Source: Byssothecium circinans (lineage: Eukaryota; Ascomycota; Dothideomycetes; Pleosporales; Massarinaceae). Taken from it: a stretch of 64,000 bases of DNA. Under the pieces are notes generated by a model. The model saw only the letters and a program-made list of their open reading frames with translations, searched no databases and was not told the DNA's origin. Within the stretch, counting starts at the first letter, position 1, and the number at the start of each line of letters is the position of its first letter. Shown one piece after another: positions 45,150 to 55,528 of this stretch. The DNA lies in NCBI GenBank assembly GCA_010015675.1, contig ML976988.1, positions 558,932 through 622,931 of the forward strand, written 5' to 3'. A program made the translations under genes and the position numbers.

Positions 45150-46078
45150 GAGACTCTGGTCTTTCGTTTCAGAATAACAGGAAGTGTATGAAAGTTGAGT
45201 TTCGGTAAAATCCTATGCGCTGGCGCGAGGTGGAGTCGACGAAGTCGATTCTTTATACCACAGAGGAGTCACTCGTAAATGACTGGGCTCAGCCACTCGA
45301 CGGGGCTTAGACTAGCGCCTGGGCACAGCGGCGGGCCCAACAACTCACATGTGTTGCGAATTCCTTCTTCTTTCATTGGAGCGCGTTGAATGATTTCTTC
45401 ACCATGATGCAAGGTGACCATATAAACTTGTGGCTCAGTTCTTGCTGTGCTTAAATAAATCGTATTTTCCTAGTGTATCGACGAGTGGCGCCTTAGGTAC
45501 CATGGTAATCGACCACCGGTGGCGCATACACCAACATTGACTCCGCCTTAACCGTACGGTGATAGTACCGACTTTCATGACTCAATATGGAAAGCGCAGT
45601 AAAGCTCCTTAAAAAGACGGATCACGGCGTATTTTATTTGATAGCTAAGTTCGTACAAATCACTGCTCACGCCTGCGCCCGCGGGCGTGTGCGTTGGATC
45701 CACGGGATTCAACAGTTCCCGTCCGCATCGCACCCGCGGATTTCATGTTACACCTCACAGACAAAATCTGGAAAACGATATGAGGAATTTCAGATCTATT
45801 AATCATACAAAAGACGCTGGCATGATGACTGCAATAGCTGCAGCACAGGGGTATATCGATACGCTGATGCGAAAAGCAGTACATGAGAAAAGACCAGAAA
45901 CTGTGTTCGCGACAAGATATGCGTAGTCGTGATGTCGTGGGGAGTTGCTACGGAGATGGCGAGTAGGAGATATCCCACCTCATTTCGATGGTAACCGGCT
46001 AACATTCTCAATCAGCACAATCGCCTCCAAAAGATTTGGTCAAATGGTTGCAGATGGCGGGATTCGGGAAGGTGGCCT
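45150..46078. other. Intergenic, annexin promoter
   Basis: A 929-bp stretch without a convincing gene. The palindrome TACCATGGTA lies at 45498-45507, about 350 bp upstream of the annexin start; the same word recurs in 33414-36805. Confidence 0.55.
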
Positions 46079-46627
46079 TTAGACATGGGACGGCGCACGC
46101 CCGGAGAGCGTGGTGCTTGCCTTCCTTTCCTTCCAGAAGATGAGTGCGCCATACACCGCCGTGCCGAGCCAGAGAAGCATGTTGACAAGCTGGATCCACA
46201 CAGCGTGCTTCATGCGGGTAATGCCCTTGTTGCCTTCAGCGTCCTCCTTGATATACATCTTCCCAAAGATGCCAAAAGCTGTCAGGTAGAGGATGAAGAT
46301 GAGGGTGTCGATGTAGAAGAAGAACCACGCCTTGACGAGCGGAAGCATGAAGACCAGGGAGACGAAGGCAGAGAGAGTGCCGACGACCGTCGCGTACATC
46401 CATTTGGAGTCGTAGCCTACACCGGCCTTGTGGGCGCGGTTTAGGTCGGTGGCGTACAACCCGATGATGGTTATGCCCATGACGAACTGGAAGAAGCGTG
46501 CTATTAAGCGGAGGGCACCACCGATGCTGAGATTGGCGCGGAGCTGATTCTGGCTGCCCGCCTTTTCGCCCTTCATTGAGCCTCTGCTCAGGAACTTAAG
46601 CGCCATTGGGAGGAACTGGAGAACCAT
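46079..46627 (-). CDS. MARVEL-domain four-span membrane protein
   Basis: A single exon of 182 residues. Four hydrophobic spans are visible: ARFFQFVMGITIIGLYATDL, WMYATVVGTLSAFVSLVFML, WFFFYIDTLIFILYLTAFGI and the final LVNMLLWLGTAVYGALIFW. The layout and the charged loop FGKMYIKEDAEG fit MARVEL family proteins, which sit in membrane domains and vesicles. Both ends are cytosolic and the tail is basic. The specific role is unknown. Confidence 0.88.
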   Translation of the reverse strand: MVLQFLPMALKFLSRGSMKGEKAGSQNQLRANLSIGGALRLIARFFQFVMGITIIGLYATDLNRAHKAGVGYDSKWMYATVVGTLSAFVSLVFMLPLVKAWFFFYIDTLIFILYLTAFGIFGKMYIKEDAEGNKGITRMKHAVWIQLVNMLLWLGTAVYGALIFWKERKASTTLSGRAPSHV

Positions 46628-47670
46628 GATTGAGTAAAGGGTCCTGTAAGGTTGGTGGAAACGTACGTTTGGTGGGGGTTAAGGCTTGAGGCTATCCGTA
46701 GTTTGTGGTGATAGAATGCGGAAGGAGGAGTTTGTAGTGTGGTGATGATGGTTTGGTGGTGTGGTATTGATAAGGCTGTCGAGTAAAACGGGTGTCGTAG
46801 CTTAAATAGCCTGTACCGATTTGATTGTTGCGAACAATAGCCTTTGCTGCACAATGCGAAAGGGTTGTTGAAGGTCAATGTTGGCGCTCAAAGAAATAAT
46901 GGGCTCAGTTCTCGAACGGCAGGGGTGTTCGGGTGTATGACGTTGTGGGCGTTGGAGGGGAGTGCAGCCTTGTTCACGAGACAAGGGATAGCTCTTTCTG
47001 TAGAATGATCGACAATGGGACTCTTTCTTTGGTGGGAAACCACGGTGCAGGCAAGATAGCGGGCACAAAGAAGACGAGGAAAAAGTGCCGAGCAATATAT
47101 AGTGTATTGAACAATAGAGCACAGCTCTCCGAAGTGAAGAAGGGAATCGAAGAAAATAAGGTGACCGAAAGGAAAATGTGCGATGGGTCTTGCTGCGATG
47201 ATGGAAAGAAGTGACAGAGGTATCTCGATCTTATACTGTCGTCGTAAAGCCAAAGCCGCTGGCTGCTCTAAAAAAGTGCGTCTCGCGCGCTCACTCTGCT
47301 GGCGCCCAAGTCACAGAACGATGAGTGACAGGCTGTCGCGCTGGCGGTTGACTGTCTTAGCGACGTCATAGCCGCCCGCTTAGCGTGGGGTTTTCGTGAC
47401 AAGGGTCCGCGGCGGCTTGGTTGGCGTGCGTTGCTCACGCCCAAAACACGGTCACATATTTTGCCTGGCTCAGCGCTCTGAACGGCGCTGATGCGTCGCA
47501 TCGATGAAACACGCATGATTGTGTGGGTTACCAAGACTTCCACTCTGTGAAACATGACTGCGGGGAACGGCCGGCAAAAGAAAGCGACGGGGACATCAGA
47601 GCTGCGATCATTTTTCATTTCCTATTGTGACACAGCTTACGTCTATGCCGGTTTGGCTCCTTCTCGCGCT
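46628..47670. other. Intergenic, no gene seen
   Basis: The 1.0 kb between the MARVEL gene and the GST gene's 3' end. It contains the MARVEL gene's upstream sequence. Overlapping ORFs on both strands show no domain. Confidence 0.55.
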
Positions 47671-48650
47671 TCATGGAGAAGCGTACTTGTATCCGTACTT
47701 ATCCTTGGCTGCTTGAATCTGGTCCTTCAAGGCCTTCTCCTTCTCTGCAAATTCCTTGTCATCCTTCAACCTCTGAGCGTATGCGTCATTGCCGAAGGGT
47801 GATCGTGCCGGAACTGAGAGTCCAGCGACTACTGCTGGACGTGCGAGTATCCTCTCCCACCATGCCTTGAGGTTTGGGAAGTCATCAATCTCAACACCAG
47901 CGAAGCGCAAGGCGTTGACCCAGCCGAAGGAGCTGATGTCGGCAATGGAGTATTTGTTTCCAACGAGATACTCCTTGTCCTTCAAGTGGTTGTCTAGGAT
48001 GCCGACGAGTCGCTCAGTCTCGCCCGTGTAGCGCTGCATGCCATATGCGATGCGTTCTGGCGCGAACCGGTTGAAGTGGTTTGCTTGCCCTTGCATTGGC
48101 CCAAGACCACCATGCTGCCATGCCATCCATTGTTCGGCGCGGGAGATATCGAGGGGATCGGTAAAGCTGAACTTGTGGTCGGGGTCATAGTGCCTAACCA
48201 AATATGCGAGGATCGCGAGACCCTCCTGTACAGCAAAGCCGCCTTGGTCGTGGTCAACAATGACGGGGATCCTGCCATTAGGACCAAGCTTGGTAAACCA
48301 AGGCTCTTTCTGGATGTTCTGCCCAATGTTTATGCCTTGCCAGGTGTACTCCTGAACACTTCGTTAGCGCCCGTTCAATTCTTCCAAAGAGGATTTTGTA
48401 CCTTGCCATATACTGCCTTTAGCTCCTCCAACAGAATGGACGCCTTCACGCCATTCGGGGTTCCCCAGGTGAGCAATTCAATGCCCTTGTTCGCCTTTAG
48501 TCCTGTAGGTCGTTCGGCCATGTTTGGGTCGTCTTGTAGTCGTCTGATTGAGGTCGAGAACGGAGCGTGAAGAGGCTGCTTCGCGAGGCGGGGTGCAATC
48601 CTAGTAGTATTGCGAAGCTGCAGGCAGATAAAGGGCCGAAGGACTGACAT
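47671..48650 (-). CDS. Glutathione S-transferase, Ure2-like, possible mitochondrial form
   Basis: Exons 48650-48402 and 48351-47671, around a 50-bp intron (GTACAA donor, CGCTAAC branch, CAG acceptor), give 309 residues. The thioredoxin-fold half has LLTWGTPNGVKASILLEEL (the TPNG of Ure2-type GSTs) and LGPNGRIPVIVDHD. The helical half has YSIADISSFGWVNALRFAGVEI. These proteins conjugate glutathione or reduce peroxides. The first 43 residues (MSVLRPFICLQLRNTTRIAP then FSTSIRRL) are basic, free of acids until the end and amphipathic, like a mitochondrial presequence. A second Met (MAERPTGL) would give a cytosolic enzyme of normal length. Two-compartment targeting is inferred. Confidence 0.92.
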
Positions 48651-49604
48651 GGTACAGTAGAGTGCCTCAAGCGGGGCTTTATATCCATAGATGCAGAGCT
48701 CTTTCGTGTACAGCTGCGCGACGCTTAGAAATCCGCGACGTCATGCTAGTCTGTATTGAGCCGAGAGTCCGAGGGTCGAGCTTCCTTGTCGTAAGAGAAA
48801 GACAATGTCCACATCAGCATGCTAATTGTCAGCGCCAAAGAAGCTGTTGGAATGGGGTGGCTCAAGGCATTGGATGCGTTGAGACGGCTTGGTCAGCCAA
48901 GTCTCATGCATCCGAGAGCGGAGAACATCACCAGCTCCTCTGAGGGTACATCCAATACGCGCAGCTATGAGAGTTCGTGGTCGAAGGCCCTTTGCTCGTC
49001 CTCATTTCACCCGACGTAGTAATGACACGTGTGAAGGTTGATAATATTCAATGTTCGAAGGGCTCCTATATCACGTACGTGGAGCAGTCGGACAACGGAC
49101 GGCGGAGGGCATGTGTCATATAGGGATACAGAGGTATGGAGGTAAGATGGAAAATATCACGGATCACTTTCGTCCCTCAGCCAGATGCTTTTCTTACCAT
49201 ACCTGTCTTCCCGCTTACACAGTAGGCCTTTTTGAGTTTTCCTCCCCTTACAAATGTGACGATATGGTGAGGTATCGGTATTCATTCGGAGCAGGCGCCT
49301 CCTACTCCCCATCCTTCAGTACTCGCGGAATACCACCGTGCCACCTAGTGGGTGCGTCATCCACACCAACCATAGCCAAGCTTCATGAGTCGGCAGAATT
49401 CCGTTCTCCAGTATCCTTCGCTTGAGCCCTGCATCGTTTCGATTTGTTAGCTCGCTCCGCACGAATGATTACGTCTATTAACAAGCGGGGTCAATGACGA
49501 CCGCCGTGACTGAGGAAGAAAATGAGGGGGAGCGTTCAAAAGCGTCTCTCCCTTGAACTGCGATCATCATTTGCTTTAGCTTCACACGTACTGTACGTAA
49601 AGCA
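48651..49604. other. Intergenic, no gene seen
   Basis: The 954-bp divergent region between the GST and cyclase genes. Forward ORFs around 48660-49425 overlap one another and lack domains. Confidence 0.55.
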
Positions 49605-50770
49605 ATGGCAAATACCACCAAAAGCGCACAGAATCGCCTGTCGGCTATGGTATCGAATTTGACTGGCGGCGCCATCGGCGCTGAACATCAGTTCCCTGCT
49701 TTCGACGATTTACCGAAGGTAGAAGGAGAACCACAGGGCTGCCTTTGGGGCTTCTTTGACAAGGATGGAAAGAAAGATGAGATCGGAAGCACGGCCTCCC
49801 TGTGAAACCATGTGGTCCCTGAACTGACAATGCGTGACCAGCGATCAACCTCCTCACACCTGCTACCGTCCTATCCGCTTCCCGAGAGATCACCTCCGGG
49901 CAATCTATCCAACTCGATTGGCCTTTGAATAATGTCGAATTTCCTGGATTCAGCCGCAAACCCTTCGAGCATAAGAAGGTCGACCTGTTGCCTCTCATCA
50001 ACTTCAAGGCTATGGACGACGAAGTTTATATCAACACTCAATCGGGGAGTCAATGGGACAGTCTCAAGCACTTCGCTCATCAAGCTACCGGGAAATACTA
50101 TAACGGTCTCACTCATGACGAAGCGACACGGACCGACACAAACGGTATACACAACTGGTGTGAAAGGGGCGGGATTGTAGGAAGAGGTGTTCTAGTAGAC
50201 TGGCTTAGATGGTACGAGACGAATAGGGGTGAGGCACCTAGTCCAGTGCAGAGACATGAGATTACAGTTGAAGACTTAGAGGAGACTTTGAAGTGGCAGG
50301 GAACTACCACACGACCAGGTGACATTCTGCTGATTAGAAGCGGCTATGTGCGATGGCATAAGTATGTACTCCGCCACCCCTTTCCACATCTACCAATTTG
50401 AAGTCACTTCTGAACAACCACCAGCAATGCATCGACACAAGCCCGCAAATCTGGCACCCAGGAGAACTCCATAGCGATCGGCGTTCAAAGCAGCGAGAAA
50501 TCCGTTCGTTGGCTGTACGCCCATCACTTTGCTGCTGTAGTTGGTGACACTGTCGCCTTCGAAGCCTGGCCACCAAAACCCGATGGAGCCTGGTGCTTGC
50601 ATGAGTGGTGTCTGGTACGCTGGGGAACACCAATAGGAGAGATGTGGGATTTGGAGAAGTTGAGCGAGAAGTGTGAAGAGAAGGGAAAGTATACGTTCTT
50701 TTTAACGAGTGCGCCGCTGCATATTAAGGGTGGGATTGGAAGTCCACCTGGGGCTATCGCGGTCTTCTAA
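49605..50770 (+). CDS. Cyclase / kynurenine formamidase-like protein with a non-canonical intron
   Basis: The model is exons 49605-49785, 49842-50361 and 50425-50770, 348 residues. The family (PF04199) hydrolyses amide or lactone bonds using a metal centre. Visible features are WGFFDKDGKKDEI, AINLLTP, the metal-site region NTQSGSQWDSLKHFAH, GILLIRSGY-like DILLIRSGYVRW, YAHHFAAVVGDTVAFEAWP and a CLHEWCLVRWG block. Intron 2 (50362-50424) is standard (GTATGT, CAG). Intron 1 is not: only an intron 49786-49841 keeps the frame and gives DEI-AINLLTP, but its 5' end reads GAAGCA, i.e. GA instead of GT. Either a rare GA-AG intron, a donor mutation that kills the gene, or a sequence error. Confidence 0.8.
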
Positions 50771-50961
50771 GTTGCGCACTGGAGAGTGAGGGTCAAATGT
50801 CGCCAGATTTTTAAGCATAAGATAGTAGATTGACAAGTCTAAGATTTTACGCAATTTAATAATTCAATCCTATCCCCGCTTCACCGCCGTATTCGCCCAC
50901 CTTATAATCCCAGTGGTACGAGGTAAAGACTTTATATGTGCGCGGTAGGCATTCCACTTAT

Positions 50962-52227
50962 TCATCTCAACTCTTCCAACAATTGTCGTAACTTTTGATC
51001 TCTGGCAGCCATATACATCTGTAGAGATCCTCTCCCCATGCCAGCTTTTGTCCACGCCCAGCCTTCCCCAGCCGTTGCCGTCATTTCCATTCTTCCCACG
51101 GCGTCAGTCGTTAAGGGACACCGCAAGGTATTTAAAGGCCTCAGGCTCAGCGGTGGTGCTGAATGCCCAATGAGTGGTCTCCAGAATGCGTCCTGGCAGA
51201 AGTTGACCAACCAAGTCGGGTCCATGGGATAGACCAAGTAGCCTAGCTTACCAAGTCCTACTGCTTCGTACCTCGCTGGTTTCGTCGTCCACAATACGTC
51301 CAAAGGCCATACTTCGAAATTCGCACCCATGGTGTGTTGCATAACCATGTTAATATCTACACCGAACAATGCTCTTTCTAGTGCGAAACCTAGCTCACCT
51401 TCACTACTACCACTGATTCGGCTCTCCTCACGATCGTAGTAAGGCTCTTTGTGTCTCCCAATGCTGTCGGTACGATTCCGAGCATAGAACGCATGGGACA
51501 GGTCGTGAACCAGCAATACGGCTAACGCAAACATGGTTTTGTAATCGCGGTAGTGTGTGCGGTTTGTAACTACACCAGATCCCGGACGAGGCTGGCTGAA
51601 GTATTGCCTATACGCATCGTTAACGACGATGTAGTGTCTTTTCGACCCGTCAAGGTTAAGAGTGCCATTGCGGCTCGCGGCCATACCGGCAGCGTCGAGC
51701 CAGTAGTCTTTCCCAAAATTGACCAGACGCAAAATGTGCTGAGCGTGGATCTGAGATTGGTCGTTGGGTGAGGGGATGCCAACACCCCAGAGAAATTCTA
51801 GCTTTTCTCCCAAGGTCGCAAGGCCCAGCCTGACCATCGCGTTGGCGGTACGGATCCCGGCATCTGTTGTGGGTTGAGTGTAGCTGAGGGACTGCAGACC
51901 AGTTCGCAAATCGGTCGTTAATGTACCCAATCGAATACGCCGGAGAACTGACATCATGGGTTGGGAAGCGAGTATTTTGCTTGCGAGTATAAGTGCTGGC
52001 CGAAGTTCTTGTCACAGTTGTGTGTTGGCAGCCCAGTTGGCTACGGGCCATTTGTTCTTGGCGAAGATACTGTTAACAGTGCCCGTCAAATTCGGAACAG
52101 CGGGAACTGGAACTGGGCTTTGGTATCGGGCTGGCGTGTTTTGTTTCAATTTGCTGTTGGCGAGAACGAAAGTATTCTCGTTTCCCCAAGCTTCGACAAG
52201 CCGTTGGAATTCGGCTTGCGTCGCCAT
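50962..52227 (-). pseudogene. HExxH-like family, paralog 1, with in-frame stop
   Basis: From ATG 52227 to the stop at 50962 the frame would encode 421 residues, but a TGA at 52012-52014 (about codon 72) interrupts it. The two halves are in the same frame and both match paralog 2, for example SKRHYIVVNDAYRQYFSQP against SRHYIVINDAYRQFYSMP, EPYYD, and ELGFALERALFGVDIN against ELGDAMEQEIWGADIN. The HExxH motif is altered to HDLSH. No short intron can remove the stop. No signal peptide or membrane span. The family is not one I recognise. Re-initiation at Met 51957 would give a 331-residue protein lacking the N-terminus. Confidence 0.75.
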
Positions 52228-53455
52228 AGCCTTCAATACTCGTTTTTAGTGGATTTGTGTTAGTGTTCTGTGTTTTTTGGTGTTCCTGTGTCTTTTTTCG
52301 AGCGAGTTTGGGTTCAGAATGAGTCGCTAGCTGATCAAATCAATATGGTGCAACACAGTGATGAAGAGACAGTGGATTCGTCTCGACACTTTGAAGATTA
52401 TTGTATAAGGCCATATTCCTTTAGTTGGCGTGAATAGAGCTAGAATAAGTTCAGACACAATGCCCTTGTTACAGTCAGTGATAAGCATCTTCACAAGATC
52501 CACGTGTTCGACCAATGGCAAGGCCTTAATTTCTTGTGTAATGGGCCGAAGTCTCCGTGGTCTTTGAAAGAGGCCGACTTCCTCCCCCTTAACTAAGTTT
52601 TCTGTGAAAAAGTAGGTTCGGGCTTGTGAAAAACTTCCTGGTTACGGCGGAAGAGCTTTGAGTATGAGATGGTTATATTTTGATGAACTCCTGATGCCAA
52701 ATTATACAGTGATTGGTCATCGCTTCGTTTTTGTGACTGCGTATACTTGATGATCAACTTAAAATTATAGTCCGGCGGTCTTTATCTCCCCTTTTCTTTC
52801 TAATCTTCAACGCAACGAATCTAATAAGTTGAACCAAATATTCTACTTTCCTCACTTAAGTTATCTTCTTCGGAATCACCGGTAAAATTACTCCATACTT
52901 ACACATCAATTCATCCATCCCTTCGTCTGGTAACCTGACCCCTTCCTCTTCTACAAATTTCGGTCGACCGTCCCTTTCCACAATTTACTGTTGAAGTTTT
53001 CTCTGCCGACAGTACCTTGAGCGAGCTAGATCAACGATTAAGGCTTTTGACTGTTCTCTACGCATTAACTCTTAGAGTCCTCGCACAGTCATTAGGTACG
53101 AAGCTTTCTCAGCCATTGGAAATCACAGGAGATCCGATTATGAGAATGAACCTGCGGAGAAGGCGCACAGTGACACTTGACCAAAGTACATAAACGTACG
53201 CTCCAACAAGCTCAATGTTATGATGACACCGACAGAGCAAGATTCGCATAATTCGGAGCCGAATTTCTGCTTTTTATTTGATATCGTTTTCCATCTAGTT
53301 TGATGCGTCCTTCCACCTCTCAGGCCCCTTACCTTTGAAAGCGAAAAATTATAATTAATGGCGTTACCCGCCTTATTTGAGGAAACGCAAATTTGAAATA
53401 TGAACGTATGGTTATTGGATATATATGAACATATAATATCACGAGTAAATACATT
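52228..53455. other. Intergenic between paralogs 1 and 2, no gene seen
   Basis: A 1.2-kb AT-leaning stretch with only short ORFs. It should hold the paralog 1 promoter and paralog 2 terminator. Confidence 0.55.
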
Positions 53456-54892
53456 CTATGGTTCTAGATCTAGCCCTTCCAGACGCTTTGATTTCCGAAT
53501 AGGTGCCTCCGGGGCAGTTTGGCCGCCTGTAGCGGTCTTCCCACATGTAGTGGTCTTCTGACGGGCTGCCAGAGCTGCCAGCAAGCCGTCGAGTGTTTGG
53601 TCTGCGGCTTGAGTCGCAAAATAAATACTGGGATGTGAGATGAATACTAAAGGTTGTGTCCATGACCAGCCGACTGCATCACCATCGCGTCCACCTGGAT
53701 TCCAATTGTCTCGCGAGATAGCATCTGGGGGTAGACGGATATGCAACGACCTTCGCCATTCTTTGAGAGTCTTACCCGCAGGAGTGATTCCATCCCAGAA
53801 AGCATCAGTGCCTAGGTCTTGCAACCAGTGGGGGTCGACGGGATAAATCAGATACGCCGGCTGCTCGAGGCGGACTACTTCGTCGCCTGTAGCATTCCAT
53901 TTGAAATTTTTAGGCCTGATTTCAGCATCAGCACCCCGATCATGACGCATTCTCATGTTGATGTCTGCGCCCCAAATCTCCTGCTCCATTGCATCTCCTA
54001 ATTCGGGCTGGCTTCTAGTTCTTGCCTGGTAAAAATCGTAATAGGGCTCGTGAAAGTTTTCTTTACCGTCAGTAATTTCGCGGGCATTGAAGGCATGTAT
54101 AAGTTCGTGTACTAGTGATGATGCAAACACCCATGCCGTACGAAGATTTTGAAACGGGGTGCGATTCGCTGGAGGCATGCTGTAGAATTGACGATAAGCA
54201 TCGTTGATGACAATATAATGCCTCGAGCCATCGTGACGTAGAGTTGTGGTGTTTCCGTGTTTGCTTAAATCATACCTTTTGCCCAATTCGTTAAGGCCCA
54301 CAAGGTGCATAGCCTGGATTTGTGATGGTACGTGATGTAAACTTGCGCCCCCATGATCTAGGAAAGAGCCAAAGACAAACCTCAGCTTGGTCGCTAGGGC
54401 AATAAGGTCGTTGCGTACTCCAGTGTTCTCTATAGCGCGTGTGGTGTCATCGTCAGCGGAATTCCAATCGAGATAAGTCTTCTTGGTCTTGCCGTCTCGT
54501 CTGCGTTGACCATACTTGAGCTTTCGGAGGGATCTCATGACCGGTTCTGATTGCAGCAGACGAGTGGCCATCTGGAGTGCAGGTGTTATTCCAGTCCAAA
54601 GCGTATTGTAAGTGGTAAAAAACCCAAACTCCCATTGAGTCTGATCAAAGATAGGATCAATAGCATTGGAGAGGGACAAAGTAGGCTCTGTTAGACCGGG
54701 ACATATGTATCTTAGAGGCATATTTTTCTCTAATGCATCAGCAGATAAGACAAAAGTAGCGTTGGTGCCCCAGTACTCGACATTTTTCTGCCAACGTTGG
54801 CTTATTGCGCCTGAGATCCTGGTCTCTTTAGCTTTTACCAGGGCTTTCTTCTTCGCGACAGGTTTTGTAACCCTATATTTGGAAAGAGCCAT
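53456..54892 (-). CDS. HExxH-motif protein, paralog 2, putative metallopeptidase-like
   Basis: A single exon of 478 residues from ATG 54892 (in-frame codons further upstream start only with TTG). SSLVHELIHAFNARE contains HELIH at about residues 262-266, the zincin signature. Glu residues follow at about 297-305 in ELGDAMEQEIWGADIN, a possible third metal ligand about 31 residues on. A block just before it, SRHYIVINDAYRQFYSMP, is the most conserved in all three paralogs. The N-terminus is basic (KPVAKKKALVKAK); there is no signal peptide, so an intracellular or nuclear place is likely. The tail is KTT/GGQT-rich and ends KSKRLEGLDLEP. The family is unknown to me; peptidase activity is inferred from the motif only. 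Confidence 0.7.
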   Translation of the reverse strand: MALSKYRVTKPVAKKKALVKAKETRISGAISQRWQKNVEYWGTNATFVLSADALEKNMPLRYICPGLTEPTLSLSNAIDPIFDQTQWEFGFFTTYNTLWTGITPALQMATRLLQSEPVMRSLRKLKYGQRRRDGKTKKTYLDWNSADDDTTRAIENTGVRNDLIALATKLRFVFGSFLDHGGASLHHVPSQIQAMHLVGLNELGKRYDLSKHGNTTTLRHDGSRHYIVINDAYRQFYSMPPANRTPFQNLRTAWVFASSLVHELIHAFNAREITDGKENFHEPYYDFYQARTRSQPELGDAMEQEIWGADINMRMRHDRGADAEIRPKNFKWNATGDEVVRLEQPAYLIYPVDPHWLQDLGTDAFWDGITPAGKTLKEWRRSLHIRLPPDAISRDNWNPGGRDGDAVGWSWTQPLVFISHPSIYFATQAADQTLDGLLAALAARQKTTTCGKTATGGQTAPEAPIRKSKRLEGLDLEP

Positions 54893-55528
54893 GTTCTTTT
54901 TCAACTCGAGGGTCGGAATTCGGCTAGATTATTGTGATTTCGATGGATATACTGGAGGATAATGACAGGAGGATGATACGCAACCGCCATGGAAAAGACG
55001 GCGATTTTAACTACATCAATGATACCAACCGGATAATGATCACGTATGACGGAAAGAAGGTGTGAACAAAGGATGGAAAATAGCCGTGTTCGAAACAAAG
55101 AAGGATAATAGACTTCGAGCATAGACAATAGCATTGTTCGTCTGGTATAAGGTAATGAAAGAACCAAGGACCCAGAAATTGACGATAACCCAAACTACGC
55201 CAACTATCTTAAGCTGTTATTGCCTTAAAGAATAACGGCCAACAAAAGTACGGTGAACGATGCGGCGTGATTATGGCCCTCCACTACGCTATGTGTGGTA
55301 AAAATGTTACTAGTAACACGAACTATAAAATGATGTCAAATGTTACTCGTTGTAACTATTGGAACGCCTTCTGAGCAGGACATGTAGGAGGAAACAGAAA
55401 GCACAAATTCAATTATACGTATGGTTATATGAAAGCCCAAAATATGACACACTACATCATAGATTTTAGACTCGGTAGTAGCAGCCAAAATAAAGACAGA
55501 TCATCTGCTTGGGCGCCTTACTGCTGTC
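54893..55528. other. Intergenic between paralogs 2 and 3, no gene seen
   Basis: A 636-bp AT-leaning stretch with short ORFs only. Confidence 0.55.

Noticed and set aside
49780..49789. AGATCGGAAG resembling the start of a sequencing adapter
   Set aside because: The match ends after 10 bases and the reading frame of the cyclase gene runs through it, so chance is likelier than contamination.
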